Part shown: positions 19,816 through 27,497 of the stretch, one piece after another
Numbering within the stretch: the first letter of the stretch is position 1
Layout: every line of letters begins with the position of its first letter
Source: Polymorphobacter sp.
GTDB lineage: Bacteria; Pseudomonadota; Alphaproteobacteria; Sphingomonadales; Sphingomonadaceae
Length of the DNA: 33,449 nt
Assembly (NCBI RefSeq): GCF_025362435.1
Contig: NZ_JANYGL010000088.1
Span: forward strand, 1 to 33,449
Direction: 5' to 3'
Notes under the pieces: model-generated
What the model saw: the letters and a program-made list of their open reading frames with translations, nothing else
The model's database searches: none
What the model was told of the DNA's origin: nothing
Position numbers and translations under genes: made by a program

Positions 19816-21134
19816 CGGCGGTCATCGCGTGGGGCGAGGCGGCGTTGATCGCATCGGCGGTCCTGATGCTCCTCGTCCTCGTCGTCCGCGCCCCGGTTCG
19901 CCGCTGGTTCGGCCCGCGGATCGGCTATGCCCTGTGGGCGCTGCCGGCGCTGCGGCTGGTCCTACCGCCGCTGCCGTCGAGTTTGTTCACGGGCTGGTTG
20001 GGCGGCGGCGCCGTCACGCCGATGCAGGTGCTGTTCGCCGGACCCGGCGGCGTGGCGGCTCCATGGCACGGGGTCGAGCCGTCGCTTACCGGTGAAGCGG
20101 CGGTGCTGGTCTGGCTCGCGGGTGCCGCCGTCGTCTTCGCGAGTTACGCCACGCGCCACTTCGTCTTCTGTCGCGGACTGCGCGCGACAAGCGCCGGTTA
20201 CGGCCGCGTCGGGTCGATCCAGGTGATCGCGACCGATGTCGACGGGCCGCTCGCCTTCGGCGTTTTCGATCGATTTATCGCGGTGCCGCAAGGCTTTGCG
20301 CGTGATTACGAACCGGGCGAGCGCGACCTCGCGCTGGCGCACGAAGCCATGCACCATGCCCGTGGCGACCTGATCGCCAACTGGGTTTCGATCGCCGTGC
20401 TGGCGGTCCACTGGTGGAACCCGGTCGCGTGGCTCGCCATCCGCGCTTTCCGTGAAGACCAGGAACTCGCCGTCGACGCGCAGGTGCTCGCGGCGAAGGG
20501 GCCCGGGGTGCTTGCTTCCTACGCTCATGTTCTCGCCAAGGCCGCGGGTATCGGCGCGTTGCCCGCCTGCAACCTCAACGCGCGCTCCAACTTGAAAGGA
20601 AGACTGATGATGCTTGGTCAAAACCGGCGGACGAGCCGGCGGCTCGCGATCGGCGGGCTCGCCGTCGCGGTTCTCGGCGGCACCGCGCTCGCCGCTACGG
20701 CAACGACGTCGGGCGCGACGGGCGGACGGCAGGCAGTGACGATCGGCGTCAAGCCCGACGGCTCGGGCAGCTATGCCCTGATCGTCGGCAGCGGGGTCGT
20801 TGCCCCCGGTGCGCCATTGCCCGGCGGGAAGGTGCTGCCCGCCCACTTCAGCGGTGCGGGCGGATGCGATGTGAAGCCCAGCGCCAAACCAATGGCAATG
20901 GTCATCAAGGGTTTCGGAAGAATCCAGACCTACACGGTGATGTGCGCGAGCGCGGCACCTGCGCCGGTGCGTGCGACCCTGGCCGAGGGGCTCGCCAGCC
21001 TCAACACGATGCGGGCCTCGGTCGCCACGCAGCAGGCGTCGAAGGCTTTCCCCGAGACCGAGCGGACCCACGCCCTCGGCGCGATCGATCGCTCGATTGG
21101 CGAGGTCAAGGCGACCCTCGCGAGGCTTGGCTGA
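19812..21134 (+). CDS. M56-family (BlaR1-like) membrane metallopeptidase
   Basis: A 440-aa integral membrane protein that should sense a signal and cleave or inactivate the partner repressor. Several transmembrane helices precede the zinc site HEAMH (His177, Glu178, His181) in LALAHEAMHHARGD. A downstream FREDQELAVDAQVLA matches the third-ligand region. A further helix near residues 275-300 leads to a periplasmic tail of about 140 residues. That tail is not a penicillin-binding sensor: no SxxK serine domain is seen. It contains two cysteines (GGCDVK and VMCAS) that could form a disulfide. The GTG start overlaps the repressor stop. The inducing signal is unknown. Confidence 0.9.
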   Translation: MTAVIAWGEAALIASAVLMLLVLVVRAPVRRWFGPRIGYALWALPALRLVLPPLPSSLFTGWLGGGAVTPMQVLFAGPGGVAAPWHGVEPSLTGEAAVLVWLAGAAVVFASYATRHFVFCRGLRATSAGYGRVGSIQVIATDVDGPLAFGVFDRFIAVPQGFARDYEPGERDLALAHEAMHHARGDLIANWVSIAVLAVHWWNPVAWLAIRAFREDQELAVDAQVLAAKGPGVLASYAHVLAKAAGIGALPACNLNARSNLKGRLMMLGQNRRTSRRLAIGGLAVAVLGGTALAATATTSGATGGRQAVTIGVKPDGSGSYALIVGSGVVAPGAPLPGGKVLPAHFSGAGGCDVKPSAKPMAMVIKGFGRIQTYTVMCASAAPAPVRATLAEGLASLNTMRASVATQQASKAFPETERTHALGAIDRSIGEVKATLARLG

Positions 21135-21149
21135 AGGCACCCACAACGC

Positions 21150-21191
21150 TAAGTTCAAAATAAGTTCACACAGACGCGCGTGTTTTTACGT
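21150..21191 (+). other. Direct repeat and T-run after the M56 gene
   Basis: TAAGTTCA occurs at 21150-21157 and again at 21161-21168, an 11-bp period. A GC-rich palindrome ACGCGCGT and a run of five T follow (to about 21187). The T-run after a short stem could end the M56 transcript. The 11-bp direct repeat resembles OmpR/PhoB-type binding spacing, but no gene start lies properly downstream of it on either strand. Confidence 0.3.
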
Positions 21192-21313
21192 TCCCCCTCC
21201 GCTCGTCGTGACAGTCGTCCAGCAATGAGAAAGAACACGCGCCGCGCCCGATGGCGTTGCGATCGACCGTATACGCGGCGCGGGTTGCTGTAGGACAGGT
21301 GTTTCTTGTCCGG

Positions 21314-21337
21314 CGCGAGGGGGCGGGGCCCCTCGCG
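21314..21337 (-). terminator. Hairpin after racemase gene
   Basis: A perfect 9-bp stem CGCGAGGGG (21314-21322) with CCCCTCGCG (21329-21337) begins two bases past the racemase stop. It lies between convergent genes and may serve both. There is no T-run on the minus side, so strength is uncertain. Confidence 0.5.
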
Positions 21338-21339
21338 GA

Positions 21340-22023
21340 TCAGGCTCGCGCCGCGGCCAGCGTCGCCTGAACCAGCGCGTCGGTCGCGCTGACGACCGGA
21401 GCGGCGATGTCACCGGGGGCGAAGACCAGCGGGACCTCGGTGCACGCGGCGAGGATGACGTCAGCACCGGCGTCGACCAGTGATTGCGCCTGTGCGGCCA
21501 TCGCCGCGCGGACTTCGGCGCCGGTGTCGCCGCGCTTGACCGCGTAGATCAGCGGCATGAACGCCGCCATGTCGGGGGCGAGGATGTCGATGCCGTAGGC
21601 GGCGAACCCGCGATGATAGATGCCCGACGCCTGTGTCGCCTCGACCGCTAGCAGGCCGACGCGGCGGACGGCTGGCACGGCGGCGATCACCGCGGCAACG
21701 GCGGCGTCGATGATGCTGACGAACGGCAGTGGGGTCGCGGCAGTGATCTCGGTCGCCCAGCTATGCGCGGCGTTGCACGGCATGACGAGGAACTCTGCTC
21801 CGGCGGCGGCAAGGCCACGCGCGGTCGCGGCGAGCAGCGGCGCGGGCGAGGCGCCGTCGGCGACCATCGCCGCATTGCGGTCGGCGTGGCGCGGGTTGTT
21901 GTCGGTGATGACGCGGAGATGATCGGACTCCTCGACTGCGCCGGTTGCATGGTGAAGCTTGACGAGGAAGTCGAGCGTCGCCGCCGGCCCCATGCCGCCG
22001 ATGACGCCAACGACCTTCGTCAT
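21340..22023 (-). CDS. Aspartate/glutamate racemase family protein
   Basis: A 227-aa PLP-independent amino acid racemase of the RacX/YgeA type. The N-terminus GVIGGMGPAATLDFLVKL is characteristic. The two catalytic cysteines are Cys83 in VMPCNAAHSW and Cys194 in AACTEVPLV. The ATG overlaps the stop of the upstream PLP-enzyme gene (ATGA), so the two are co-translated. Pairing with a D-cysteine desulfhydrase-like enzyme suggests D-amino acid turnover. The preferred substrate is not determined by sequence. Confidence 0.92.
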   Translation of the reverse strand: MTKVVGVIGGMGPAATLDFLVKLHHATGAVEESDHLRVITDNNPRHADRNAAMVADGASPAPLLAATARGLAAAGAEFLVMPCNAAHSWATEITAATPLPFVSIIDAAVAAVIAAVPAVRRVGLLAVEATQASGIYHRGFAAYGIDILAPDMAAFMPLIYAVKRGDTGAEVRAAMAAQAQSLVDAGADVILAACTEVPLVFAPGDIAAPVVSATDALVQATLAAARA

Positions 22024-23018
22024 GCCGCGAGGACGTCGCGGTAGGCGAACAGCACCGGCGCGCCGCCGGTGTGGATGAACAGGACGCGCTCATCCTGCTT
22101 GAGGGCGCCTTCGCGGACGAGGCCGATCAGCCCGGCCATCGCCTTGCCGGTATAGACCGGGTCGAGCAGGACGCCCTCGGTCGACGCCAGAAGGTGGACT
22201 GCCTCGATCATCTCGTGCGTCGGCAGCGAATAGCCCGGCCCGACCCAGCGATCGAGCGCGACGACCGATTCGCGGGCAATGCCGCCCTTGAACCCGGCGA
22301 ATGCCGCCGTCGCCTCGGCGAGCTTGTGGACGTTGCCCTCCTGCTCGGATTGCGGGCGGCGGACGTTGATGCCGGTCAGGGGGATATCGGCGTTCGCCGC
22401 GGTCAGCCCGACGAGGAGTCCGGCGTGGGTGCCGGCGCTGCCGCTGGCGACGACGATGCGGTCGAAGGCGACCCCCATGTCGAAGCTTTGTGCGAGAAGC
22501 TCCTCGGCGCAGGCGACGTAGCCAAGCGCGCCCAGCGGGTTCGACCCGCCGCCGACGATCGCATAGCCCTTACGCCCCGACGCGGCGAGGTCGTCGATCT
22601 GCTCCTGCATCGCCGCGGCGAGGTCGGTCCCGGCGGGAACGACGGTGACGCTCTCGACCCCGAGCAGGCTGAACAACAGGTTGTTGCCCGACGCGTCGGC
22701 GCGGTAGCTGCCGGGAACGCGTTCCTCGAGGATCAGGCGGCACTTCATGCCCTCGCGGACCGCCGCCGACAGCGTCAGGCGGCAGTGGTTCGACTGGACC
22801 GCGCCGACCGTGACGAGCGTGTCGGCCCCTTGGGCGAGCGCGTCGGCAACAAGGAACTCGAGCTTGCGGGTCTTGTTGCCGCCCCCAGACAGGCCAAGCA
22901 GGTCGTCGCGCTTGATCCACAACTCGGGGCCGCCGAGCGTCGCCGACAGATGCGGCATCGGCTCGATCGGCGTGGCGTGGGGGGTGTAGCGGCGGCGGGG
23001 AAAGCGGGCGAGGTTCAT
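22020..23018 (-). CDS. D-cysteine desulfhydrase / ACC deaminase family PLP enzyme
   Basis: A 332-aa fold-type II PLP enzyme. D-cysteine desulfhydrase converts D-cysteine to pyruvate, H2S and ammonia. The PLP lysine is Lys49 in SGGGNKTRKLEFL. VGAVQSNHCRLTLSAA and the phosphate-binding ASGSAGTHAGLL region follow, with the C-terminal FIHTGGAPVLFAY. The N-terminus MNLARFPRRRYTPHATPIEP fits DcyD. The ATG at 23018 is used; the frame is open to 23099 but the extra residues are not family-like. An ACC deaminase activity cannot be excluded by eye. It is the first gene of a two-gene operon with the racemase. Confidence 0.9.
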   Translation of the reverse strand: MNLARFPRRRYTPHATPIEPMPHLSATLGGPELWIKRDDLLGLSGGGNKTRKLEFLVADALAQGADTLVTVGAVQSNHCRLTLSAAVREGMKCRLILEERVPGSYRADASGNNLLFSLLGVESVTVVPAGTDLAAAMQEQIDDLAASGRKGYAIVGGGSNPLGALGYVACAEELLAQSFDMGVAFDRIVVASGSAGTHAGLLVGLTAANADIPLTGINVRRPQSEQEGNVHKLAEATAAFAGFKGGIARESVVALDRWVGPGYSLPTHEMIEAVHLLASTEGVLLDPVYTGKAMAGLIGLVREGALKQDERVLFIHTGGAPVLFAYRDVLAA

Positions 23019-23106
23019 GGCGTCGGGATTAGCGCCTTCAGGCCGCGCCGTCATCCCCGCTCGCTCGAGCGCGGCACTTGTATTGATAGATTGTATCATA
23101 GCGTAC

Positions 23107-23132
23107 GGAACGTTCGTCGCCGCGCAACCGTT
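23107..23132 (+). promoter_or_regulatory. EcfG-type general stress promoter
   Basis: GGAAC (23107-23111) and CGTT (23129-23132) are separated by exactly 17 bases, matching the alphaproteobacterial EcfG consensus GGAAC-N16/17-CGTT. A start site near 23139 would leave about 20 bases before the lipoprotein ATG at 23162. The -10 continues as CGTTCC, so the two elements are also inverted repeats of each other. Confidence 0.65.
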
Positions 23133-23161
23133 CCGGTCTTATCCGCTTCAGGACATGTGTT

Positions 23162-23644
23162 ATGAATATCGTCAGTATGCTTCGCGTCGCCCTTGTCGGG
23201 GGGACCCTCGCCACGCTCGGCGCCTGCGCTGATGGCTACGGCTACGGCGGCGGCGGATATGGCGGCGGCGTCGGCTATGCCGGCGGCTATTCGGGTCCGC
23301 TCGGCTACGGCGGCGACTATTACGGCGGGGTCGGCTACCCCGGCTACGGCTTCTACAACGACTATTATTACCCGGGCAGCGGCATCTACGTCTTCGACCG
23401 CGGCGGGCATCGCCGCCAGTGGAACGACGAGGAGCGCGGCCATTGGCAGCACCGCGGCGAGTATCGCGGCAACCATCTATACCAGGGCCGGCAGTTCGAC
23501 GCCCGGCGCGACCGCGCCTATGCCGCCGACCGTGGCGCCTCGTACCGCACCTTCCGCCAGACCGCGCGACAGGGCGGCGGTGGCGGTGGCATGCGCCCGC
23601 AAGGCCAGCCGGGTCGCGGCGGCGGCGGGCGCCCGCACAACTAG
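23162..23644 (+). CDS. Gly/Tyr-rich small lipoprotein
   Basis: A 160-aa predicted lipoprotein. The signal peptide MNIVSMLRVALVGGTLATLG ends in a lipobox LGAC, which would lipidate Cys22. Residues 25-75 are almost entirely Gly, Tyr and small residues (GYGYGGGGYGG-type repeats). The middle part is rich in His/Arg/Trp (RRQWNDEERGHWQHRGEYRG) and the tail is Gly/Arg/Gln-rich. Similar low-complexity envelope proteins occur in sphingomonads without known function. A second ATG at codon 6 is an alternative start. The EcfG-like promoter 50 bp upstream suggests stress induction. It converges on the subtilase gene with a 12-bp gap. Confidence 0.8.
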   Translation: MNIVSMLRVALVGGTLATLGACADGYGYGGGGYGGGVGYAGGYSGPLGYGGDYYGGVGYPGYGFYNDYYYPGSGIYVFDRGGHRRQWNDEERGHWQHRGEYRGNHLYQGRQFDARRDRAYAADRGASYRTFRQTARQGGGGGGMRPQGQPGRGGGGRPHN

Positions 23645-23656
23645 GGTGGTAACGCC

Positions 23657-25939
23657 CTAGAAGTGCCAGCCGAGCGAGGTGACGATCCCGGTCTCGGGCC
23701 GCGCCATGCCCTGTACGAGCCCGACGCGGACCGGGCCGAAGTCGATGCCCGCCTGCGCGAGGAACTGGCGCTTGCCGCGCAGGTCGACGGCGTTGGCGGC
23801 ATAGGTCAGCGACCGGGCGGCGAGATCATAGCCGTTGGCGAGCGTCAGCGTCGCGCCGCCACTCTCGACGTTGAGCGGCTGGGCGATGCCAAAGGTGACC
23901 CGCGCCGGGCCGACGTCGCGTCCGGCCTCGATCCCGAAGCGCGAGGTGACGAAGGTCGACGGCGCGGTCAGGAGCGAGTTGACCGCCTCGCGCAGCGCGG
24001 TGACCCCGACCGAGCCGTAGCCGGTGAGCGCCCATTGACCGACGAGCCGGACGTAGCGCGCCTCGCCGAAGCCGGTCGTCGCGGTGCTCGCCAGCTGAAG
24101 CGCGCCGGTCGAGCGGCTGCCGAAGACCGCGCCGCCTTCGCTGACGATACCGCCGCCGAGGCTCGACCGCCCGTCGCTCCAGCCGAGGCCGGCGGCGTCG
24201 ACGCTGGCCGTGGCGATATTGCGCGCGGCACGCGAACCGCCCGTGCCAGCATCGAAGGTCAGCGCGCCGCTACCAAACGGCACGGTGGTCCGCGCCCCCG
24301 TGGTGACCGACCCGGCGTATGCGGCGAGCGCCGAAGTCGGCGCGCCGAGCCCGGCGACGGCGCTGCCCGTCCACGGCGCATAGCCCTGGGTGAAGGCGAT
24401 CTCGGTCCCGCCGGTGCGCAGGCGTATCTCGGTCCCCGCCAGCCGCGCGACGGGCTCGCCCTCGCGGACCGGTCCGCTGGCATATTCGATGTCGCTAGTA
24501 ACGCTGAAGGCGAGCGTCCCCGAGGTGTTGCGGCGGATCGTCCGCGTCAGCCCGGCGACCGCGCCGATATCGCTCGACGGGCGGACCACCCCGCGGGCAT
24601 CGGCGGTGAAGTCGCGGCCGAAGGCGTCGAGGATGACGGCACGGCTGAGCAGCTTGGTGATCGCCCCGGTTCCTGTCGCCGAGGGTAAAGCAAGGCTGGC
24701 GGAGGTGATCGGGGTGATGTTTCCAGTCGCGGTGACCAGCACCGGATTGACCGGCGACAGTGCCGCCTTGATGTCGAGCAGCCCGCGGCCGAAGACCGGA
24801 TCGGTCCCCGGCGCACCGATGTCGCGTGCCGTCGCCAGCAGCACGGTGCCCGCATCCTTGCCCGACAGCTGCGGCCATTTCTGCAGGATCAGCGCCGCCG
24901 CCGCCGCGACCAAAGGCACCGCTCCGCTCGTGCCGGTGAAGTTGTAGAAGCCGCCGCCGTTCGCCGGGTCGGCGGCGATGTTGTTGTAGGGTGCGGTAAT
25001 GTAGCGGTCGGCCAGAGTCCCTGCCTGCCCTGATGAGGCGTCGAGGGTGAACGCGGTCAGCGAGTTCGACAGGCCGCCGACCGAAATCCAGCTGCCGCGG
25101 TTCGCCGCCGACAGGAGCTGGATCGATTCGGGATTGGCCGAGCCGCTGTTGCCTGCGGCGATGACGAACAGCCCGCCGACGCTGGCGTAGCGGTCGATCG
25201 CGGCGGTCAGTGTCGGCGATGCGCCGCCGTCGATGCCGAGCGAGACCGACAGGATCGGGATCTTGACGCTTGCCGCATAGTTGACCGCCGCCGCGATGTT
25301 CGCTCCCGACAGGGTCTCGTTGGGCGTGCCGTCGGCGTTGAACATGTCGGTCTTGGTGTCGTCGATGCGGAGCAAGGCGAGGTTCGCCTGCGGGGCGACG
25401 CCGACGCTGCCCCTGCCGTCGCGGTTGGCGGCAAGCAGCTCGGCGACGATCGACCCGTGGAGCGACGACGGATTTAGGCCGATATCGTTGCGTGCCACGG
25501 CGGTATAGCTGCCGTCGGCCTGCTTGGTCAGGATGCTGCCGAAATCCTTGCTCAGCGCCGACTGGCGCCCGGCCAGCTCGGTGTCCGTCGTGGTGAAGCC
25601 GCCGTCGACGATGCCGACGGTGACGCCCCTGCCGGTGATCCCCGCGTCGGCGGCGTACAGCGCGCCGACGATCTCGTACGAGTTGTAGTTGGCCCGGTAC
25701 TCGGCGGTGTCGTTGGTCGACCGCGCGGCAGGGCGCGGCGAAGCGACGAGGTCGGACGGAATGCCCGTTGGCGGCGAAACCGTCGTCGCCGGCGGTGTCG
25801 TGACGACCGGACTGGCAGGAACGACGGGCGGGGCGATCGTCCCCGGGGACGCGACATCGCCGCCGCCACACGCCGACAGCATCGTCGCCGCCGCGACTGA
25901 TACGAGCGTAGCGCCCCGGCGTCTCGATCGCGTTGTCAA
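23657..25939 (-). CDS. S8 subtilisin-like serine protease lipoprotein with barrel-like C-terminus
   Basis: A 760-aa exported protease. A basic, hydrophobic signal ends in LSAC (Cys24), so it is probably lipidated. A Pro/Thr/Val-rich linker (25-75) follows. The peptidase domain has Asp112 (VGIVDGGF), His161 (LHGSIVAELLAA, instead of the common HGTHVAG), Asn264 (AAGNSG) and Ser338 (TGTSGAVPLVAAA). From about residue 400 the sequence is a Gly/Ala/Thr-rich region of alternating character. It ends in SLGWHF, and a terminal Phe is typical of outer-membrane beta-barrels. This resembles autotransporter-type subtilases, although a lipobox on an autotransporter is unusual. Confidence 0.87.
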   Translation of the reverse strand: MTTRSRRRGATLVSVAAATMLSACGGGDVASPGTIAPPVVPASPVVTTPPATTVSPPTGIPSDLVASPRPAARSTNDTAEYRANYNSYEIVGALYAADAGITGRGVTVGIVDGGFTTTDTELAGRQSALSKDFGSILTKQADGSYTAVARNDIGLNPSSLHGSIVAELLAANRDGRGSVGVAPQANLALLRIDDTKTDMFNADGTPNETLSGANIAAAVNYAASVKIPILSVSLGIDGGASPTLTAAIDRYASVGGLFVIAAGNSGSANPESIQLLSAANRGSWISVGGLSNSLTAFTLDASSGQAGTLADRYITAPYNNIAADPANGGGFYNFTGTSGAVPLVAAAAALILQKWPQLSGKDAGTVLLATARDIGAPGTDPVFGRGLLDIKAALSPVNPVLVTATGNITPITSASLALPSATGTGAITKLLSRAVILDAFGRDFTADARGVVRPSSDIGAVAGLTRTIRRNTSGTLAFSVTSDIEYASGPVREGEPVARLAGTEIRLRTGGTEIAFTQGYAPWTGSAVAGLGAPTSALAAYAGSVTTGARTTVPFGSGALTFDAGTGGSRAARNIATASVDAAGLGWSDGRSSLGGGIVSEGGAVFGSRSTGALQLASTATTGFGEARYVRLVGQWALTGYGSVGVTALREAVNSLLTAPSTFVTSRFGIEAGRDVGPARVTFGIAQPLNVESGGATLTLANGYDLAARSLTYAANAVDLRGKRQFLAQAGIDFGPVRVGLVQGMARPETGIVTSLGWHF

Positions 25940-25997
25940 AGTCGCCCACCTCGTTCGTCTGCACCATACATGGCGCAGTCGAGATGCCTGGTCACGC

Positions 25998-26393
25998 CTA
26001 ATGTGTAGTTGTCGAACCGTTAAGTAATTGAATTAGCGCCGCAACGATCCGGTCGGTGCGGAACGGCTTGACGACGAGGATGCTGCCGTGAACCCCGTGC
26101 CGGACCCACTCGTGCGCCGCGCCGCCGGTCGTGTAGACTACCGGCAAGAGCGGCCTTGCTTCCCGCGCGCATCGCGCAACGTGCCAGCCATCGGCGCCGG
26201 CGCCCATGTTGATGTCGGTCACGAGGGCATGGATGCCGGGGTTCAGGGCGATCACGGACAACGCTTCGCCGCCGTCGTTGGCCATGACGACCTCGAAACC
26301 ACTGTCGGTCAGCGCGTCGCATACCATGCTGGCGATGAGGGCTTCGTCGTCGACGACCAGGATCGTTGTCGTGTCGGGCACAATGTCTTCCAC
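25998..26393 (-). CDS. Single-domain response regulator (copy 1)
   Basis: A 131-aa stand-alone CheY-like receiver. The acidic pocket is Asp15/Asp16 (ILVVDDEA). The phospho-acceptor is Asp60 in LVTDINMG, the switch Thr is in VVYTTGG, and Lys109 is in VVKPF. There is no output domain, so it probably relays or modulates signals through partners. It is clearly paralogous to the next gene (DINMG-x-x-ADGW, TGG-x-AHEW, KPF shared). It has a 12-bp palindrome about 40 bp upstream. No histidine kinase is encoded in the window. Confidence 0.92.
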   Translation of the reverse strand: MEDIVPDTTTILVVDDEALIASMVCDALTDSGFEVVMANDGGEALSVIALNPGIHALVTDINMGAGADGWHVARCAREARPLLPVVYTTGGAAHEWVRHGVHGSILVVKPFRTDRIVAALIQLLNGSTTTH

Positions 26394-26435
26394 GACGTCA
26401 CGCCGAAATAGCGATCACCTAGACAACTGCCGACG

Positions 26436-26447
26436 AACCGTACGGTT
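26436..26447. promoter_or_regulatory. 12-bp palindrome upstream of response regulator copy 1
   Basis: AACCGTACGGTT is a perfect palindrome 43 bp before the start codon of the first receiver gene. It lies in the 85-bp gap between the two response-regulator genes. It could be an operator, but no known regulator was matched. Confidence 0.35.
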
Positions 26448-26478
26448 TCATACCGAAGCGAAACAACCTGTCAGAAAC

Positions 26479-26865
26479 TTACGCCGGGTCCGCTGCGGCG
26501 TTGAGCAGGCCGGCGATCGCAGTGATGATCTGCGCGGTGGCAAACGGCTTGCCGATCAACAGGCTCTTGGGGACGCCGTTCACGGCCCATTCGTGGGCCA
26601 CGCCGCCGGTCATGTAGACCACGGGTATCTCGGGGTTGAGCTCGCGGGCGCGACGGGCGACCGACCAGCCATCGGCGGTATCGCCCATGTTGATGTCGGT
26701 GATCAGGCCGCCGACCGGCCGGGTTTCGTCGTCGAGGATCGCCGTTGCCTCGTCGCCGTTGTTGGCGGTGACGACGAAGAAACCCGCGTCCTCGAGCGCG
26801 TCGTGAAGCATATCGGTGATCATGACCTCGTCATCGACGAGGAGGAGCGTGAGCGACTGTGCCAT
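26479..26865 (-). CDS. Single-domain response regulator (copy 2)
   Basis: A 128-aa stand-alone receiver with Asp11/Asp12 (LLLVDDEV), phospho-acceptor Asp57 (LITDINMG), Thr86 (VVYMTGG) and Lys106 (LIGKPF). It is a tandem paralogue of copy 1, 85 bp upstream of it on the same strand. The two have diverged well beyond a recent duplication. The block CGATCACCTA followed by an ACAAC/CCAAC-type run occurs upstream of both genes (26412-26427 and 26906-26920). This suggests shared control. Confidence 0.92.
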   Translation of the reverse strand: MAQSLTLLLVDDEVMITDMLHDALEDAGFFVVTANNGDEATAILDDETRPVGGLITDINMGDTADGWSVARRARELNPEIPVVYMTGGVAHEWAVNGVPKSLLIGKPFATAQIITAIAGLLNAAADPA

Positions 26866-27059
26866 CGGTCAGGAACCGGCAAACGATGGGAAACTCATGG
26901 AGACTCGATCACCTACCAACGTTCGCCTGTCGAACCGATCAAAGGGCTATATCGTAGTGGCCGGTAACAAACGAACGATTTCAGACAAAGCGACCGACGT
27001 GAGCTAGGATAAGCCACGTTCACAGTGCGGTCATCCCCCGAATGTGATAGGATTGTCGC

Positions 27060-27464
27060 ATGACATACTCCGTCTTGGCCTATGCCGCCGCCGCCGCGAT
27101 GCTCGCTTCCACTGTCGCGAGCGCCGGCCCGGCGACCCCGGTCGCGTCGCTCGATATTACCGCTGCTCCCCCGGTCGAGCACCGCCTGTCGCCCGCCGAA
27201 GCCGACGCGGCGATCGAGGCAGGGGCCGAGCGCAATCGCGCCGCCGATGCGCTGGCCACCGCGCGCCTCGACCCCGCGCTCCAGCTCCCCGGTGAGGACC
27301 GCTTGCGCGACAAGAAGGTCCACGGTGAGGTCGGCGTCGGCTTCGGTTCGAACGGCGAACGCGACCTGTTCGGCACGGTCAACACCTCGCTCGGTGGCAA
27401 TAGCACGGCGGCGTTCTCCTACGACTATTCGCAGTACGGGCGGTCCCGCTACCGCACCCGCTAG
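27060..27464 (+). CDS. Small exported protein of unknown function
   Basis: A 134-aa protein with a clear signal peptide (MTYSVLAYAAAAAMLASTVA, then SAGPA, cleavage after about residue 22). The mature part has an Ala/Glu-rich helix-like stretch (SPAEADAAIEAGAERNRAAD). A C-terminal part (KVHGEVGVGFGSNGERDLFG ... AAFSYDYSQYG) has alternating small and aromatic residues, compatible with beta-strands. No family was recognised. Its stop is 33 bp before polA on the same strand, so the genes may be co-transcribed. Confidence 0.72.
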   Translation: MTYSVLAYAAAAAMLASTVASAGPATPVASLDITAAPPVEHRLSPAEADAAIEAGAERNRAADALATARLDPALQLPGEDRLRDKKVHGEVGVGFGSNGERDLFGTVNTSLGGNSTAAFSYDYSQYGRSRYRTR

Positions 27465-27497
27465 CCCGCGAGCGCTGCCCGGCCTACATACGGGGCG

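Noticed and set aside
26394-26460. An EcfG-like promoter (GAAAC ... AGTT) before response regulator copy 1
   Set aside because: Both elements have mismatches at strongly conserved positions; only the palindrome and shared block are reported.
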